In this document: positions 1-7,499 of the stretch, piece by piece | Numbering within the stretch: position 1 is the first letter of the stretch | Layout: each line of letters begins with the position of its first letter | NCBI GenBank assembly: GCA_035499415.1 | Contig: DATJYV010000075.1 | Coordinates: forward strand, 1 to 14,507 | Length of the DNA stretch: 14,507 nucleotides | Source of the DNA: DATJYV01 sp035499415 | Lineage (GTDB): Bacteria > Bacteroidota > Ignavibacteria > UBA10030 | Direction: 5' to 3' | The notes under the pieces: generated by a model | Told to the model about the DNA's origin: nothing | Databases searched by the model: none | Seen by the model: only the letters and a program-made list of their open reading frames with translations | Translations under genes and position numbers: made by a program

Positions 1-861
1 CCGACATTCGGAGCGCAGGGAGTTCTCGGAAAGAAGGGGGCTGCGGAGCTCGGCCTTCCCCCGGGTATCCCGGTCGCATATCGTGCCGGCGACCAGCCGA
101 ACAACGCGCTCTCACTCAACGTGCTCAACGCGGGGGATGTCGCCGCAACAGCCGGAACCTCCGGCGTCGTCTACGGTGTCACAACAGAGAATGTCGCGGA
201 CGCGAAAGGGCGAGTGAACACATTTGCGCATGTGAATTATTCGGTTCGGCGTCCCGTCAACGGCGTCCTCCTCTGCATCAACGGAACCGGTATTCAATAT
301 AGTTGGGTGAAGAAGCAACTCGGCGGCAACCGACGATCGTACGCAGAGATGAACCGGATGGCCGGTCAGGTCGCCATCGGTGCCGAGGGTGTCTTGTGTT
401 TTCCCTTTGGGAATGGCGCGGAGAGAGTGCTGGAAAATCTGGATGTCGGTGGCGGGTTCTCGGGGATCAATTTCAACATCCACGAAGAACGGCATTTGAT
501 TCGCGCGGCGCAGGAAGGAATCGCGTTTGCATTTTGCTACGGCCTGGAAGTCCTGAATTCCATGGGCATCGACGTTTCCATCGTTCGGGCAGGCGATTCG
601 AATTTGTTTCAGAGTGGAGTTTTTCGGGACGCATTTGTCAACGCGTGCAACCTCAACCTCGAGATTTACAATACCGACGGCTCCCAGGGAGCTGCGCGGG
701 GAGCGGGGATCGGAATCGGGCTCTATTCCGATAAAGAGGCATTTCGAGGGCTCAAAGTCGTAAAAAAAACCGCTCCCGATGCCCGACGAGTCGACCGATA
801 TGGGGAAATATACCGCGTATGGAAGAAGGGTCTCTCAGAATTGACTCAACGAAAACTTTAG
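1..861 (+). CDS. xylB: Xylulokinase, C-terminal part (5' end outside window)
   Basis: FGGY-family sugar kinase that phosphorylates D-xylulose to D-xylulose 5-phosphate with ATP in the cytoplasm, the last step before the pentose phosphate pathway. The frame is open from base 1 and ends with TAG at 859-861, giving 286 residues; family members are usually about 490-500, so roughly the N-terminal 40% is missing. What is visible is the C-terminal actin-like ATPase domain: a GIPVAYRAGDQPNNA stretch, then ATAGTSGVVYGV (phosphate-binding GTS loop), and later RAGDSNLFQSGVF and TDGSQGAARGAGIG, all typical of xylulokinases. The ATG and GTG codons inside are not the true start, because homology continues to the left edge. 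It lies directly upstream of xylA, which supports xylulose over other sugars as substrate. It may form its own transcription unit, since a promoter and operator separate it from xylA. Confidence 0.95.
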   Translation, partial: PTFGAQGVLGKKGAAELGLPPGIPVAYRAGDQPNNALSLNVLNAGDVAATAGTSGVVYGVTTENVADAKGRVNTFAHVNYSVRRPVNGVLLCINGTGIQYSWVKKQLGGNRRSYAEMNRMAGQVAIGAEGVLCFPFGNGAERVLENLDVGGGFSGINFNIHEERHLIRAAQEGIAFAFCYGLEVLNSMGIDVSIVRAGDSNLFQSGVFRDAFVNACNLNLEIYNTDGSQGAARGAGIGIGLYSDKEAFRGLKVVKKTAPDARRVDRYGEIYRVWKKGLSELTQRKL

Positions 862-899
862 GCCGCCAAAACGAATCAGGAAATGCAGCAGTTTTTTCG

Positions 900-928
900 T
901 TGACATTTGATAATCCAAAGTTCATATT
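900..928 (+). promoter_or_regulatory. Putative sigma-70-like promoter of the xylA operon
   Basis: A perfect TTGACA at 900-905 is followed after 17 bases by CATATT at 923-928, a 4/6 match to the -10 consensus. It sits in the AT-rich gap between xylB and xylA, just before the inverted repeat at 934-953. The predicted transcription start, near 935, falls inside that repeat. Bacteroidota often use a different consensus (-33 TTTG, -7 TAnnTTTG), which does not fit better here. Consensus match only; the start site is unmapped. Confidence 0.5.
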
Positions 929-933
929 GGAAC

Positions 934-953
934 GGTTCAAATTGAATTGAACC
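934..953 (+). promoter_or_regulatory. Putative operator: inverted repeat GGTTCAA-N6-TTGAACC
   Basis: The two 7-base arms (934-940 and 947-953) are perfect inverted repeats around a 6-base AT-rich spacer, the usual size for a dimeric repressor site. A third, near-matching half-site TTGGAAC lies immediately upstream at 927-933. An overlapping second symmetry is centred on 941: TTCAAATTGAA at 936-946, with flanking ATTGG (926-930) and CCAAT (952-956). It lies at the expected transcription start, so a bound protein would block transcription of xylA and the genes after it. A xylose-responsive repressor is the natural guess; no regulator gene is in this window, so the family is unknown. Confidence 0.55.
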
Positions 954-1025
954 AATCAAAGGACTGAATGTGACTCTTCTCCTGAGTTTCCTTCGTTGTT
1001 CCACAGCATTTCCATTCCCGCCGAC

Positions 1026-2345
1026 ATGCTGAACAAATTTTTCCCGGACCTCAAGAGCCCCATCGCGTTCGAAGGGAAGCAATCGAAAAATCCCTTTGCG
1101 TTCAAACAGTATGACAAGAAGAAGAAGATCGGAGGACGGACTCTCGGAGAACACCTGAGATTCTCTGTGGCGTATTGGCATACATTTATGGGAACCGGCG
1201 CCGACATGTTCGGCGGTCCCAGCTTCAGACGCCCGTGGCATGCCGCCGCCAATCCGCTTGACCGTGCGAAGGAAACAATGGAGGCGGCATTCGAATTCTT
1301 TCAGAAACTCGGCGTCGACTACTACTGCTTCCATGACCGCGACATTGCCCCCGAAGGCGATTCGTTTGCGGAAACGTGCAGGAACCTCGAGAGCATGGTC
1401 TCGCTTGCCCGCAGTCTTCAGCAGGAAACCGGCGTGAAAGTGCTGTGGGGAACTGCCAACCTCTTCAGCAATCCGATCTATGCGCAGGGGGCCGCGACGA
1501 ATCCCCATGCACCCGTCATGGCGCACGCGCTTTCCCAGGTCAAGAATGCCATCGATGCGACGATGGAGCTCGGCGGAGAAAACTACGTGTTCTGGGGAGG
1601 GCGCGAGGGGTATGAGACGCTCCTCAACACGAACCTCCGGCAGGAGCAGGAGCAGATGGCGCGATTCCTGCACATGGCAGTCGACTATAAGAAAAAGATC
1701 GGCTTCCAGGGTCAATTTCTTATCGAACCGAAACCCGCGGAGCCGACGAAACATCAGTACGACTTTGACGCCTCGACCACCCTCTCCTTCCTCACTTCCC
1801 ACGACCTCCTCGATCACTTCAAACTCAACATCGAAGCCAATCACGCAACCCTTGCCGGACACACCTTCGAGCATGAGCTTGCCGTTGCTTCGGCCGCCGG
1901 GAAGCTCGGAAGTGTCGATGCGAATCGCGGAGACCTGATGCTGGGATGGGACACCGACCAGTTTCCCACGGACCTTTACAGCACCACGCTCGCAATGCTC
2001 ATCATCCTGAAGCAGGGCGGTTTGGGGAGCGGCGGCCTCAATTTCGACGCGAAGCCGAGACGAAGTTCCAACGACGTCATGGACCTCTTCCACGCCCACA
2101 TCGGAGGGATGGATACGTTTGCCCGGGGCCTCATGATTGCGCAGAGGTTGACCGATGACGGCGTCCTCTCCGGTTTCATCGAACGTCGCTACGAAAGTTT
2201 CAAATCGGGAATCGGAAAAAAAATTATTTCGGGGGGAGCAAAGATGGACGAAGTTGAGGATTGGATCCTCAAGAATGGCACCCCGACCGTGGGGAGCGGC
2301 CGGCAGGAAATGCTGGAAAACATTTTGAACTCATACATCGAGTAG
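1026..2345 (+). CDS. xylA: Xylose isomerase
   Basis: Cytoplasmic, metal-dependent conversion of D-xylose to D-xylulose. The product is 439 residues, the normal length of class II xylose isomerases (about 440). Visible signatures are FSVAYWHTFMGTGADMFG near the N-terminus, the catalytic FHDRD with His103 and Asp106, the metal-binding EPKPAEPTKHQYD with Glu234, IEANHATLAGHTFEHEL, and GSVDANRGDLMLGWDTDQFP. Start choice: with ATG 1026 the catalytic residues are shifted by only +2 from the E. coli numbers (His101, Asp104, Glu232), and family similarity begins just after it. TTG at 996 is an in-frame alternative adding 10 residues; neither has a convincing Shine-Dalgarno site. The frame is closed upstream by TGA at 948-950. 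It is the first gene after the promoter/operator and lies 16 bases before the GH3 gene. Confidence 0.97.
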   Translation: MLNKFFPDLKSPIAFEGKQSKNPFAFKQYDKKKKIGGRTLGEHLRFSVAYWHTFMGTGADMFGGPSFRRPWHAAANPLDRAKETMEAAFEFFQKLGVDYYCFHDRDIAPEGDSFAETCRNLESMVSLARSLQQETGVKVLWGTANLFSNPIYAQGAATNPHAPVMAHALSQVKNAIDATMELGGENYVFWGGREGYETLLNTNLRQEQEQMARFLHMAVDYKKKIGFQGQFLIEPKPAEPTKHQYDFDASTTLSFLTSHDLLDHFKLNIEANHATLAGHTFEHELAVASAAGKLGSVDANRGDLMLGWDTDQFPTDLYSTTLAMLIILKQGGLGSGGLNFDAKPRRSSNDVMDLFHAHIGGMDTFARGLMIAQRLTDDGVLSGFIERRYESFKSGIGKKIISGGAKMDEVEDWILKNGTPTVGSGRQEMLENILNSYIE

Positions 2346-2361
2346 CTCCCGGCGAACGGCA

Positions 2362-4686
2362 ATGGATACGATGGCGAAAACGGCGGTGGGGGCGGCAGTA
2401 GTGCGCAAAGGGGATGATTACCGAAATCCACGGCTTCCGATCAACGAACGGGTGAGCGACCTTCTGGGCCGGATGACGCTGGAAGAGAAGACGGCACAGA
2501 TGCTCTGTGTCTGGCGGATGAAGGATGCCATGCTTTTCGACCAGGCGGGAGAAGTCGATCTCGGGAAACTGCGGACGCACATGAAGGAAGGATGTGGCCA
2601 GATCGCCCGTCCGGGAGACAGCAGGGGCGGGTTGTCCGCGCAGCGAACGGTCGAGATCACAAATGCTCTTCAGAGGTTCTTTGTCGAGGAGACGCGCCTC
2701 GGAATTCCCGTGATCTTTCACGAAGAGTGTCTGCACGGCCTGGTCGGCGAAAACGCGACCAGCTATCCCCAGCCGATCGGCCTTGCCTCGACGTTTGACC
2801 CGGAGCTCGTGGAACAGATCTACTCCACGATCGCCGAAGATGCGCGGAGCCGGGGGATACATCAGGCGCTCACCCCCGTCGTCGACGTCGCGCGCGACCC
2901 CCGCTGGGGGCGCACCGAAGAAACGTTCGGCGAGGACCCGTTCCTCGTCGCTCGCATGGGCGTTGCCGCCGTTCGGGGATTCCAGGGAGACGGCGGATTC
3001 AAGGATAAGAAGCATATCATCGCGACGCTTAAACACTTTGCGGCTCACGGTCAGCCGGAATCGGGAATGAACTGCGCTCCCGCGAACTATTCTGAACGAG
3101 TCCTGAGGGACGTGTTTCTGTATCCTTTCAAGGAGGCGTTGGAAAAGGGGGGAGCCGTCAGCGTCATGGCCTCGTACAACGAAATCGACGGCATTCCGTC
3201 ACACGCAAATAGATGGCTCCTCCGCGACGTCCTGCGCAAAGAATGGGGATTCCAGGGATACGTCGTCTCGGATTATTTTGCCATCACGGAGCTGCATGAC
3301 CGGCCCGAGGCGACATCGCACGCGGTCGCTCAGGATAAGAGCGAAGCGGCACTGCTCGCCGTGAAAGCGGGCGTAAACGTCGAAACCCCGGACCCCGACT
3401 GTTATTCGACCCTTCGCGACCTGGTCCGGAACGGGCGGCTCGACGAAGGGGCCCTTGACGAGCTGGTCAGGCCGATCTTGTTCTTCAAGTTCCGCCTGGG
3501 CCTGTTCGAGGATCCGTTCGTCAATCCCGAATATCTGCGGAACGGACAAGGAATGGAAAACGAAAAGAAACTCGCACTCCAGGCCGCCCGCGAAACGATC
3601 ACCCTCCTCAAGAACTCCCGGCAAATTCTCCCGCTGCAAAGAAAAAAAGGCAATTCAATCGCGGTTATCGGCCCCAATGCCGACCGCGTGATGCTCGGGG
3701 GTTACAGCGGCGTTCCTCCACAGTTTGTCACCGTCCTGGACGGCGTGAAGAAAAAAATTGGGTCGGAGATGGACGTACTCTTTGCGGAGGGATGCAAGAT
3801 TACGGTCGGTGGGTCGTGGAATGAAGACAGAGTCGTTCTTCCGGACCCCGCGGCCGAGAGGGGTTCGATCGCAGCAGCGGTGGAGACCGCCCGGAATGCC
3901 GATTCGATCGTTCTGGTCCTCGGCGGGAACGAGCAGACATCGCGGGAGGCGTGGGGAAGAAATCACCTGGGGGATAGGTCCAACATCGACCTCCCGGGGA
4001 TGCAGAACGACCTCGTACGCGCGATTGCAGAACTTGGAAAACCGTTTGTCGTCGTGCTTTTCAACGGAAGGCCGAACTCCATCGTCGAGATCCAAGAGAA
4101 GGCTTCGGCGATACTCGAGTGCTGGTACCTCGGCCAGGAGTGTGGACAGGCCGTCGCGGACGTTCTGTTTGGAGATTACAATCCGGGCGGGAAACTGCCT
4201 ATCACGATTCCGCGTTCGGCCGGTCATGTACCGTGCTTCTACAATTATAAACCGTCGGCAAGGAGAGGCTACTTGTTCGGCGACGTAACGCCGTTGTATC
4301 CTTTCGGGTTCGGATTAAGCTATACGTCCTTCCAGTTCAGCAATGTGAAGCTCGATAAAAGCAGTGTCCGCACCGATGAGCCGACACGGTTGTCTCTCGA
4401 CGTCACGAACACGGGTCCCCGGGCCGGAGTTGAAGTCGTTCAATTGTACATTCGCGACTGTGTCAGCTCCGTGACGAGGCCGATCAAGGAACTGCGCGGC
4501 TTCCAGCGTGTGTCCCTCAAATCCCGCGAATCCAAAACGGTGTCGTTCGCGGTCGTCCCGGAAATGCTCGCATTCACGAATATCGACATGGAATTTACGA
4601 CCGAACCGGGTGATTTCGAGCTGATGGTCGGCAATTCATCGCAGGATGGCGACCTGCAAAAAGTCGTCCTGCATGTGACCCCGTAG
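2362..4686 (+). CDS. GH3 glycoside hydrolase, probable cytoplasmic beta-xylosidase
   Basis: Retaining family 3 glycosidase of 774 residues, expected to release xylose from the non-reducing end of xylo-oligosaccharides. The N-terminal TIM-barrel domain shows LGIPVIFHEECLHGL, DPRWGRTEETFGEDP, KHFAAHG and SYNEIDGIPSHAN; the catalytic nucleophile is Asp304 in VVSDYFAI. The C-terminal alpha/beta sandwich begins around VIGPNADRVMLGGYSG. The acid/base is probably Glu529 in TSREAWGRNHLGDR, with Glu524 just before it, by family position. A fibronectin III-like domain closes the protein (about residues 680-760). The N-terminus has no signal peptide, unlike many periplasmic GH3 enzymes, so it probably acts in the cytoplasm on oligomers imported by the next gene's transporter. 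GH3 also contains beta-glucosidases; the xylan setting favours xylosidase, but specificity cannot be read from sequence alone. ATG 2371 is a possible alternative start. Confidence 0.92.
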   Translation: MDTMAKTAVGAAVVRKGDDYRNPRLPINERVSDLLGRMTLEEKTAQMLCVWRMKDAMLFDQAGEVDLGKLRTHMKEGCGQIARPGDSRGGLSAQRTVEITNALQRFFVEETRLGIPVIFHEECLHGLVGENATSYPQPIGLASTFDPELVEQIYSTIAEDARSRGIHQALTPVVDVARDPRWGRTEETFGEDPFLVARMGVAAVRGFQGDGGFKDKKHIIATLKHFAAHGQPESGMNCAPANYSERVLRDVFLYPFKEALEKGGAVSVMASYNEIDGIPSHANRWLLRDVLRKEWGFQGYVVSDYFAITELHDRPEATSHAVAQDKSEAALLAVKAGVNVETPDPDCYSTLRDLVRNGRLDEGALDELVRPILFFKFRLGLFEDPFVNPEYLRNGQGMENEKKLALQAARETITLLKNSRQILPLQRKKGNSIAVIGPNADRVMLGGYSGVPPQFVTVLDGVKKKIGSEMDVLFAEGCKITVGGSWNEDRVVLPDPAAERGSIAAAVETARNADSIVLVLGGNEQTSREAWGRNHLGDRSNIDLPGMQNDLVRAIAELGKPFVVVLFNGRPNSIVEIQEKASAILECWYLGQECGQAVADVLFGDYNPGGKLPITIPRSAGHVPCFYNYKPSARRGYLFGDVTPLYPFGFGLSYTSFQFSNVKLDKSSVRTDEPTRLSLDVTNTGPRAGVEVVQLYIRDCVSSVTRPIKELRGFQRVSLKSRESKTVSFAVVPEMLAFTNIDMEFTTEPGDFELMVGNSSQDGDLQKVVLHVTP

Positions 4687-4711
4687 GCGCGCCACACGGC
4701 CCGGAGAATCA

Positions 4712-6214
4712 ATGGCTGAACAAAATCAAAAAATCGCGGTTGGCGAGAAGGTCGGTTACGCATTTGGCGATGTCGCGACCAACTTCTTCTTTCAGTCGAT
4801 GATCCTGTACCAGACGCGGTTCTACACCGACACGGCGAAGCTCTCTGCGGAATCCGTGGGGTTCATGTTTCTTATCCTGCGTCTCGGCGACGCCGTGTTC
4901 GACCCGATCATCGGAGCGCTCTCGGACCGGACGCAAACCCGATGGGGAAAATTTCGTCCCTGGATTCTCTGGACTGGCGTTCCGTTCGGTCTCATGTTCT
5001 GGCTCGTCTATGTCACCCCGGACGTCGGGCCTCAGGCGAAGCTCCTCTATGCGTATCTGACTTACTCACTCGTGATGATTCTCTACTCGGCCAACAACAC
5101 CCCGTACTCCGCGTTGATGGGGGTAATGTCGGCCGACGCAAGCGAGCGGAGCAGCATCGCGAGCTATCGGTTTGTCGGCGCGTTGCTTGGCCAGTTCATC
5201 ATCCAGGCACTCCCGCTGCCGCTCGTGGCGAAGTTTGGACAGGGAGATTCGGCCCGCGGCTGGGCGCTGACCATGGCCATGTTCGGGGCGTGCATGGTCG
5301 TCCTCAATCTCATCACCTTTGCGAGCACACGCGAGCGCCTCGCCCCCGCCCCGGGCCAGAAATCTTCGCTCCGCGACGACCTGCGGGATGTTTTCACTTG
5401 CCGTCCGTGGATCGTGATGTTCGTCCTGACTCTCCTGATCTTCACCATGCTCGTCGTTCGCGGGAGTTCGACCAATTATCTCTTCGCATACTATCTCGAC
5501 AAAAATCAGATCAGGGATTTTCTTTCGAGCGTCGGCCTTGCCGGAATCGGAGCGGGCGAGGTAACGGGCTGGAAGTCCGCACTCGAGGGCTTTGGCCTCC
5601 TCGCAAAGCCCGACGGGTCGAACGCCGCGGCGGTCGGCCTGAGCTTGTTTTTCGTTGCCGGCAGCGTCGTCCAGATCCTCGGGATCGCCGCGTCAAGACC
5701 GCTCGCCGATCGGTTCGGAAAGAAGGCGGTGTTCATCACCGGAGCGGCGGTGACGACCGTTGCGACGGCTCTCGTGTTTCTCGTCGGGCCGACGTCGGTC
5801 GGTTGGGTCTTTGCCCTCAGCATCCTCTGGGCCGTCGGCTGGGGGCCGACCGTTCCGCTCCTCTGGGTGATGATTGCGGACGTCGCGGATTTCTCGGAAT
5901 GGAAAACGTCCCGCCGCGCAACGGGATTCATGTATGCGGGTATTCTCTTTGCGCTGAAGGCCGGACTCAGTCTCGGCGGCGCTCTGAGTGCGTGGGTGAT
6001 CGATGCCTACGGATACGTTCCCAACGTCGCTCAATCCGAAACGTCGCTTCTCGGCATCCGGCTTGCGGCGAGTATCTATCCTGCAATCGCGCTTCTGTTT
6101 GGAATCGGATGTCTGGCGATCTATCCGATCGGAAAATCGCTCGGCCAGAGGATTCAGACCGAACTGACGGCACGGCGCTCTCAGTACGGGAATGTCGCAC
6201 CGGCAAACACTTGA
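4712..6214 (+). CDS. GPH-family sugar:cation symporter (MFS), probable xyloside/xylo-oligosaccharide importer
   Basis: Inner-membrane secondary transporter of 500 residues with about 12 hydrophobic segments. The family signature between the second and third segments, DPIIGALSDRTQTRWGKFRPW, is typical of glycoside-pentoside-hexuronide:cation symporters (XynP/XylP/MelB relatives). A second conserved block, RRATGFMYAGILFALKAGLSLGG split across the late helices, also matches. Residues about 262-305 form a long hydrophilic insert in the second half. The start at ATG 4712 is preceded by GGAGA at 4703-4707. The gene lies 25 bases after the GH3 gene and 3 bases before the GH10 gene, so it is co-transcribed. 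Because the GH3 enzyme has no export signal, the likely cargo is xylobiose or other short xylo-oligosaccharides, perhaps also xylose; this is inferred from context. Confidence 0.92.
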   Translation: MAEQNQKIAVGEKVGYAFGDVATNFFFQSMILYQTRFYTDTAKLSAESVGFMFLILRLGDAVFDPIIGALSDRTQTRWGKFRPWILWTGVPFGLMFWLVYVTPDVGPQAKLLYAYLTYSLVMILYSANNTPYSALMGVMSADASERSSIASYRFVGALLGQFIIQALPLPLVAKFGQGDSARGWALTMAMFGACMVVLNLITFASTRERLAPAPGQKSSLRDDLRDVFTCRPWIVMFVLTLLIFTMLVVRGSSTNYLFAYYLDKNQIRDFLSSVGLAGIGAGEVTGWKSALEGFGLLAKPDGSNAAAVGLSLFFVAGSVVQILGIAASRPLADRFGKKAVFITGAAVTTVATALVFLVGPTSVGWVFALSILWAVGWGPTVPLLWVMIADVADFSEWKTSRRATGFMYAGILFALKAGLSLGGALSAWVIDAYGYVPNVAQSETSLLGIRLAASIYPAIALLFGIGCLAIYPIGKSLGQRIQTELTARRSQYGNVAPANT

Positions 6215-6217
6215 GGA

Positions 6218-7414
6218 ATGATGATTCGAAAGCATCCACAATTCCTGATGGTTCTCGCGGCGCTGCTCGGCCTGAGTTTTGCCCGGGTGAATCATCCGGC
6301 GCCCGCGCTGAAGGATGCATTCAGTGGCCTCTTTCTTATCGGCGCAGCGTTGAACGAGTCGCAATTTTCAGGGCGCGACACTCTGGGCTCGGCAATTGTC
6401 GCGAATCAGTTCAATTCAGTCACCCCGGAGAATGTGCTGAAGTGGGAGAACGTGCATCCCGAGCCGGACCGCTACAACTTCGGCCCTGCCGACCGATACG
6501 TGGAATTCGGCGAGCGTCATCACATGTTCATCGTCGGCCACACGTTGATATGGCACAACCAGACGCCGTCGTGGGTCTTTGGGCAGGGAAGCGTCCCGGA
6601 GATGGACCGCTACAATAACCTCAAGCAGGGAGAGGGGAAGAGAGCAGACCGTGAAACGCTCCTCGGGCGGATGCGTGACCACATCACCACGGTGGTGTCG
6701 CGCTACAAAGGCCGGGTTAATGGCTGGGATGTCGTGAACGAAGCGCTGAACGGGGACGGAACATTGCGTCAGACGCCGTGGATGAAAGGAATCGGCGAAG
6801 ATTATCTCATCAAGGCGTACGAGTTCGCGCAGGAGGCAGACCCGGGCGCAGAGCTTTACTACAACGATTTTTCGACCGAGAATCCGATGAAGCGCGCCGG
6901 GGCAATCGCCCTCGTGAAGAACCTGCTGGCCCATGGGATCCGGCTCGCGGGTGTCGGCATCCAGGGACATTATCGGATGGATTGGCCCAGCACCGTTCTC
7001 CTGGACTCGGCGATCACGGACTTTTCCCGGCTCGGCGTGAAAGTGATGATAACGGAACTCGATGTCGATGTCCTTCCGGCTGCCACGTGGAATCGCGACG
7101 CGGACGTTCGACTTCGGGCATCGGCAGATCCGAGATTGAATCCGTACGCTTCCGGTCTGCCCGATTCCCTTCAGCGCGCGCTCGGGGAGCGATATGCGGA
7201 TCTTTTCGGCGTGTTCACAAGGCACGCGGGGGTTCTCAGCCGCGTGACATTTTGGGGAGTCCGGGACGGCGACTCCTGGCTCAATAACTGGCCGGTTCCC
7301 GGGCGGGTCAACTATCCATTATTGTTCAACCGGAACGGAGCATGCAAGGCGGCGTACGATTCGGTGATGAATGTGGCAATGAGGCGTTCGGACCATTCAC
7401 AGGGGCAAAACTGA
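6218..7414 (+). CDS. GH10 endo-1,4-beta-xylanase, exported
   Basis: Retaining endo-xylanase of 398 residues that cuts the xylan backbone into xylo-oligosaccharides. A signal peptide is visible at residues 1-24 (basic start, then LMVLAALLGLSFA). The single catalytic domain shows the family hallmarks: TPENVLKWENVHPEPDRYNF, GHTLIWHNQTPSW, the acid/base Glu175 in WDVVNEAL and the nucleophile Glu280 in MITELDVDVLP. There is no lipobox cysteine, no carbohydrate-binding module and no T9SS sorting domain at the C-terminus, in contrast to the beta-helix protein at 10609. The enzyme may therefore stay in the periplasm or leave by another route. ATG 6218 is followed directly by a second ATG at 6221; GAGGA lies very close upstream. 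The gap after the transporter stop is only 3 bases, suggesting translational coupling. Confidence 0.95.
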   Translation: MMIRKHPQFLMVLAALLGLSFARVNHPAPALKDAFSGLFLIGAALNESQFSGRDTLGSAIVANQFNSVTPENVLKWENVHPEPDRYNFGPADRYVEFGERHHMFIVGHTLIWHNQTPSWVFGQGSVPEMDRYNNLKQGEGKRADRETLLGRMRDHITTVVSRYKGRVNGWDVVNEALNGDGTLRQTPWMKGIGEDYLIKAYEFAQEADPGAELYYNDFSTENPMKRAGAIALVKNLLAHGIRLAGVGIQGHYRMDWPSTVLLDSAITDFSRLGVKVMITELDVDVLPAATWNRDADVRLRASADPRLNPYASGLPDSLQRALGERYADLFGVFTRHAGVLSRVTFWGVRDGDSWLNNWPVPGRVNYPLLFNRNGACKAAYDSVMNVAMRRSDHSQGQN

Positions 7415-7454
7415 GATAGCAATGCTTTCTTCTCTATTAAAAGTCATCGGAAAG

Positions 7455-7468
7455 GGACGGAGTCGTCC
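7455..7468 (+). repeat. Small hairpin GGACG-GAGT-CGTCC in the GH10/receptor gap
   Basis: A perfect 5-bp GC-rich stem with a 4-base loop sits 31 bases before the receptor start codon. No T-run follows, so it is not an intrinsic terminator. It could mark an mRNA processing or stabilising element separating the enzyme operon from the receptor, or be chance. Confidence 0.25.
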
Positions 7469-7487
7469 ATCACTCAAAATCGTTCAA

Positions 7488-7494
7488 AAGGAGG
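7488..7494 (+). promoter_or_regulatory. Shine-Dalgarno site AAGGAGG of the TonB receptor
   Basis: A strong ribosome-binding site five bases before ATG 7500. It decides the start in favour of 7500 over the in-frame ATG at 7422, because the signal peptide begins directly at 7500. Confidence 0.8.
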
Positions 7495-7499
7495 GAGTC

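Noticed and set aside
876..2099. Long open frame of 407 codons on the minus strand
   Set aside because: It lies opposite xylA, has no recognisable domain, and its length follows from the GC-rich codon bias of the real gene.
4942..6618. 558-codon + frame overlapping the transporter and the start of GH10
   Set aside because: The translation is arginine-rich low-quality sequence in a shifted frame of two clearly identified genes.
7422..7499. 26-residue N-terminal extension of the TonB receptor
   Set aside because: It would put basic, non-signal sequence before a normal signal peptide, and a strong AAGGAGG lies just before ATG 7500.
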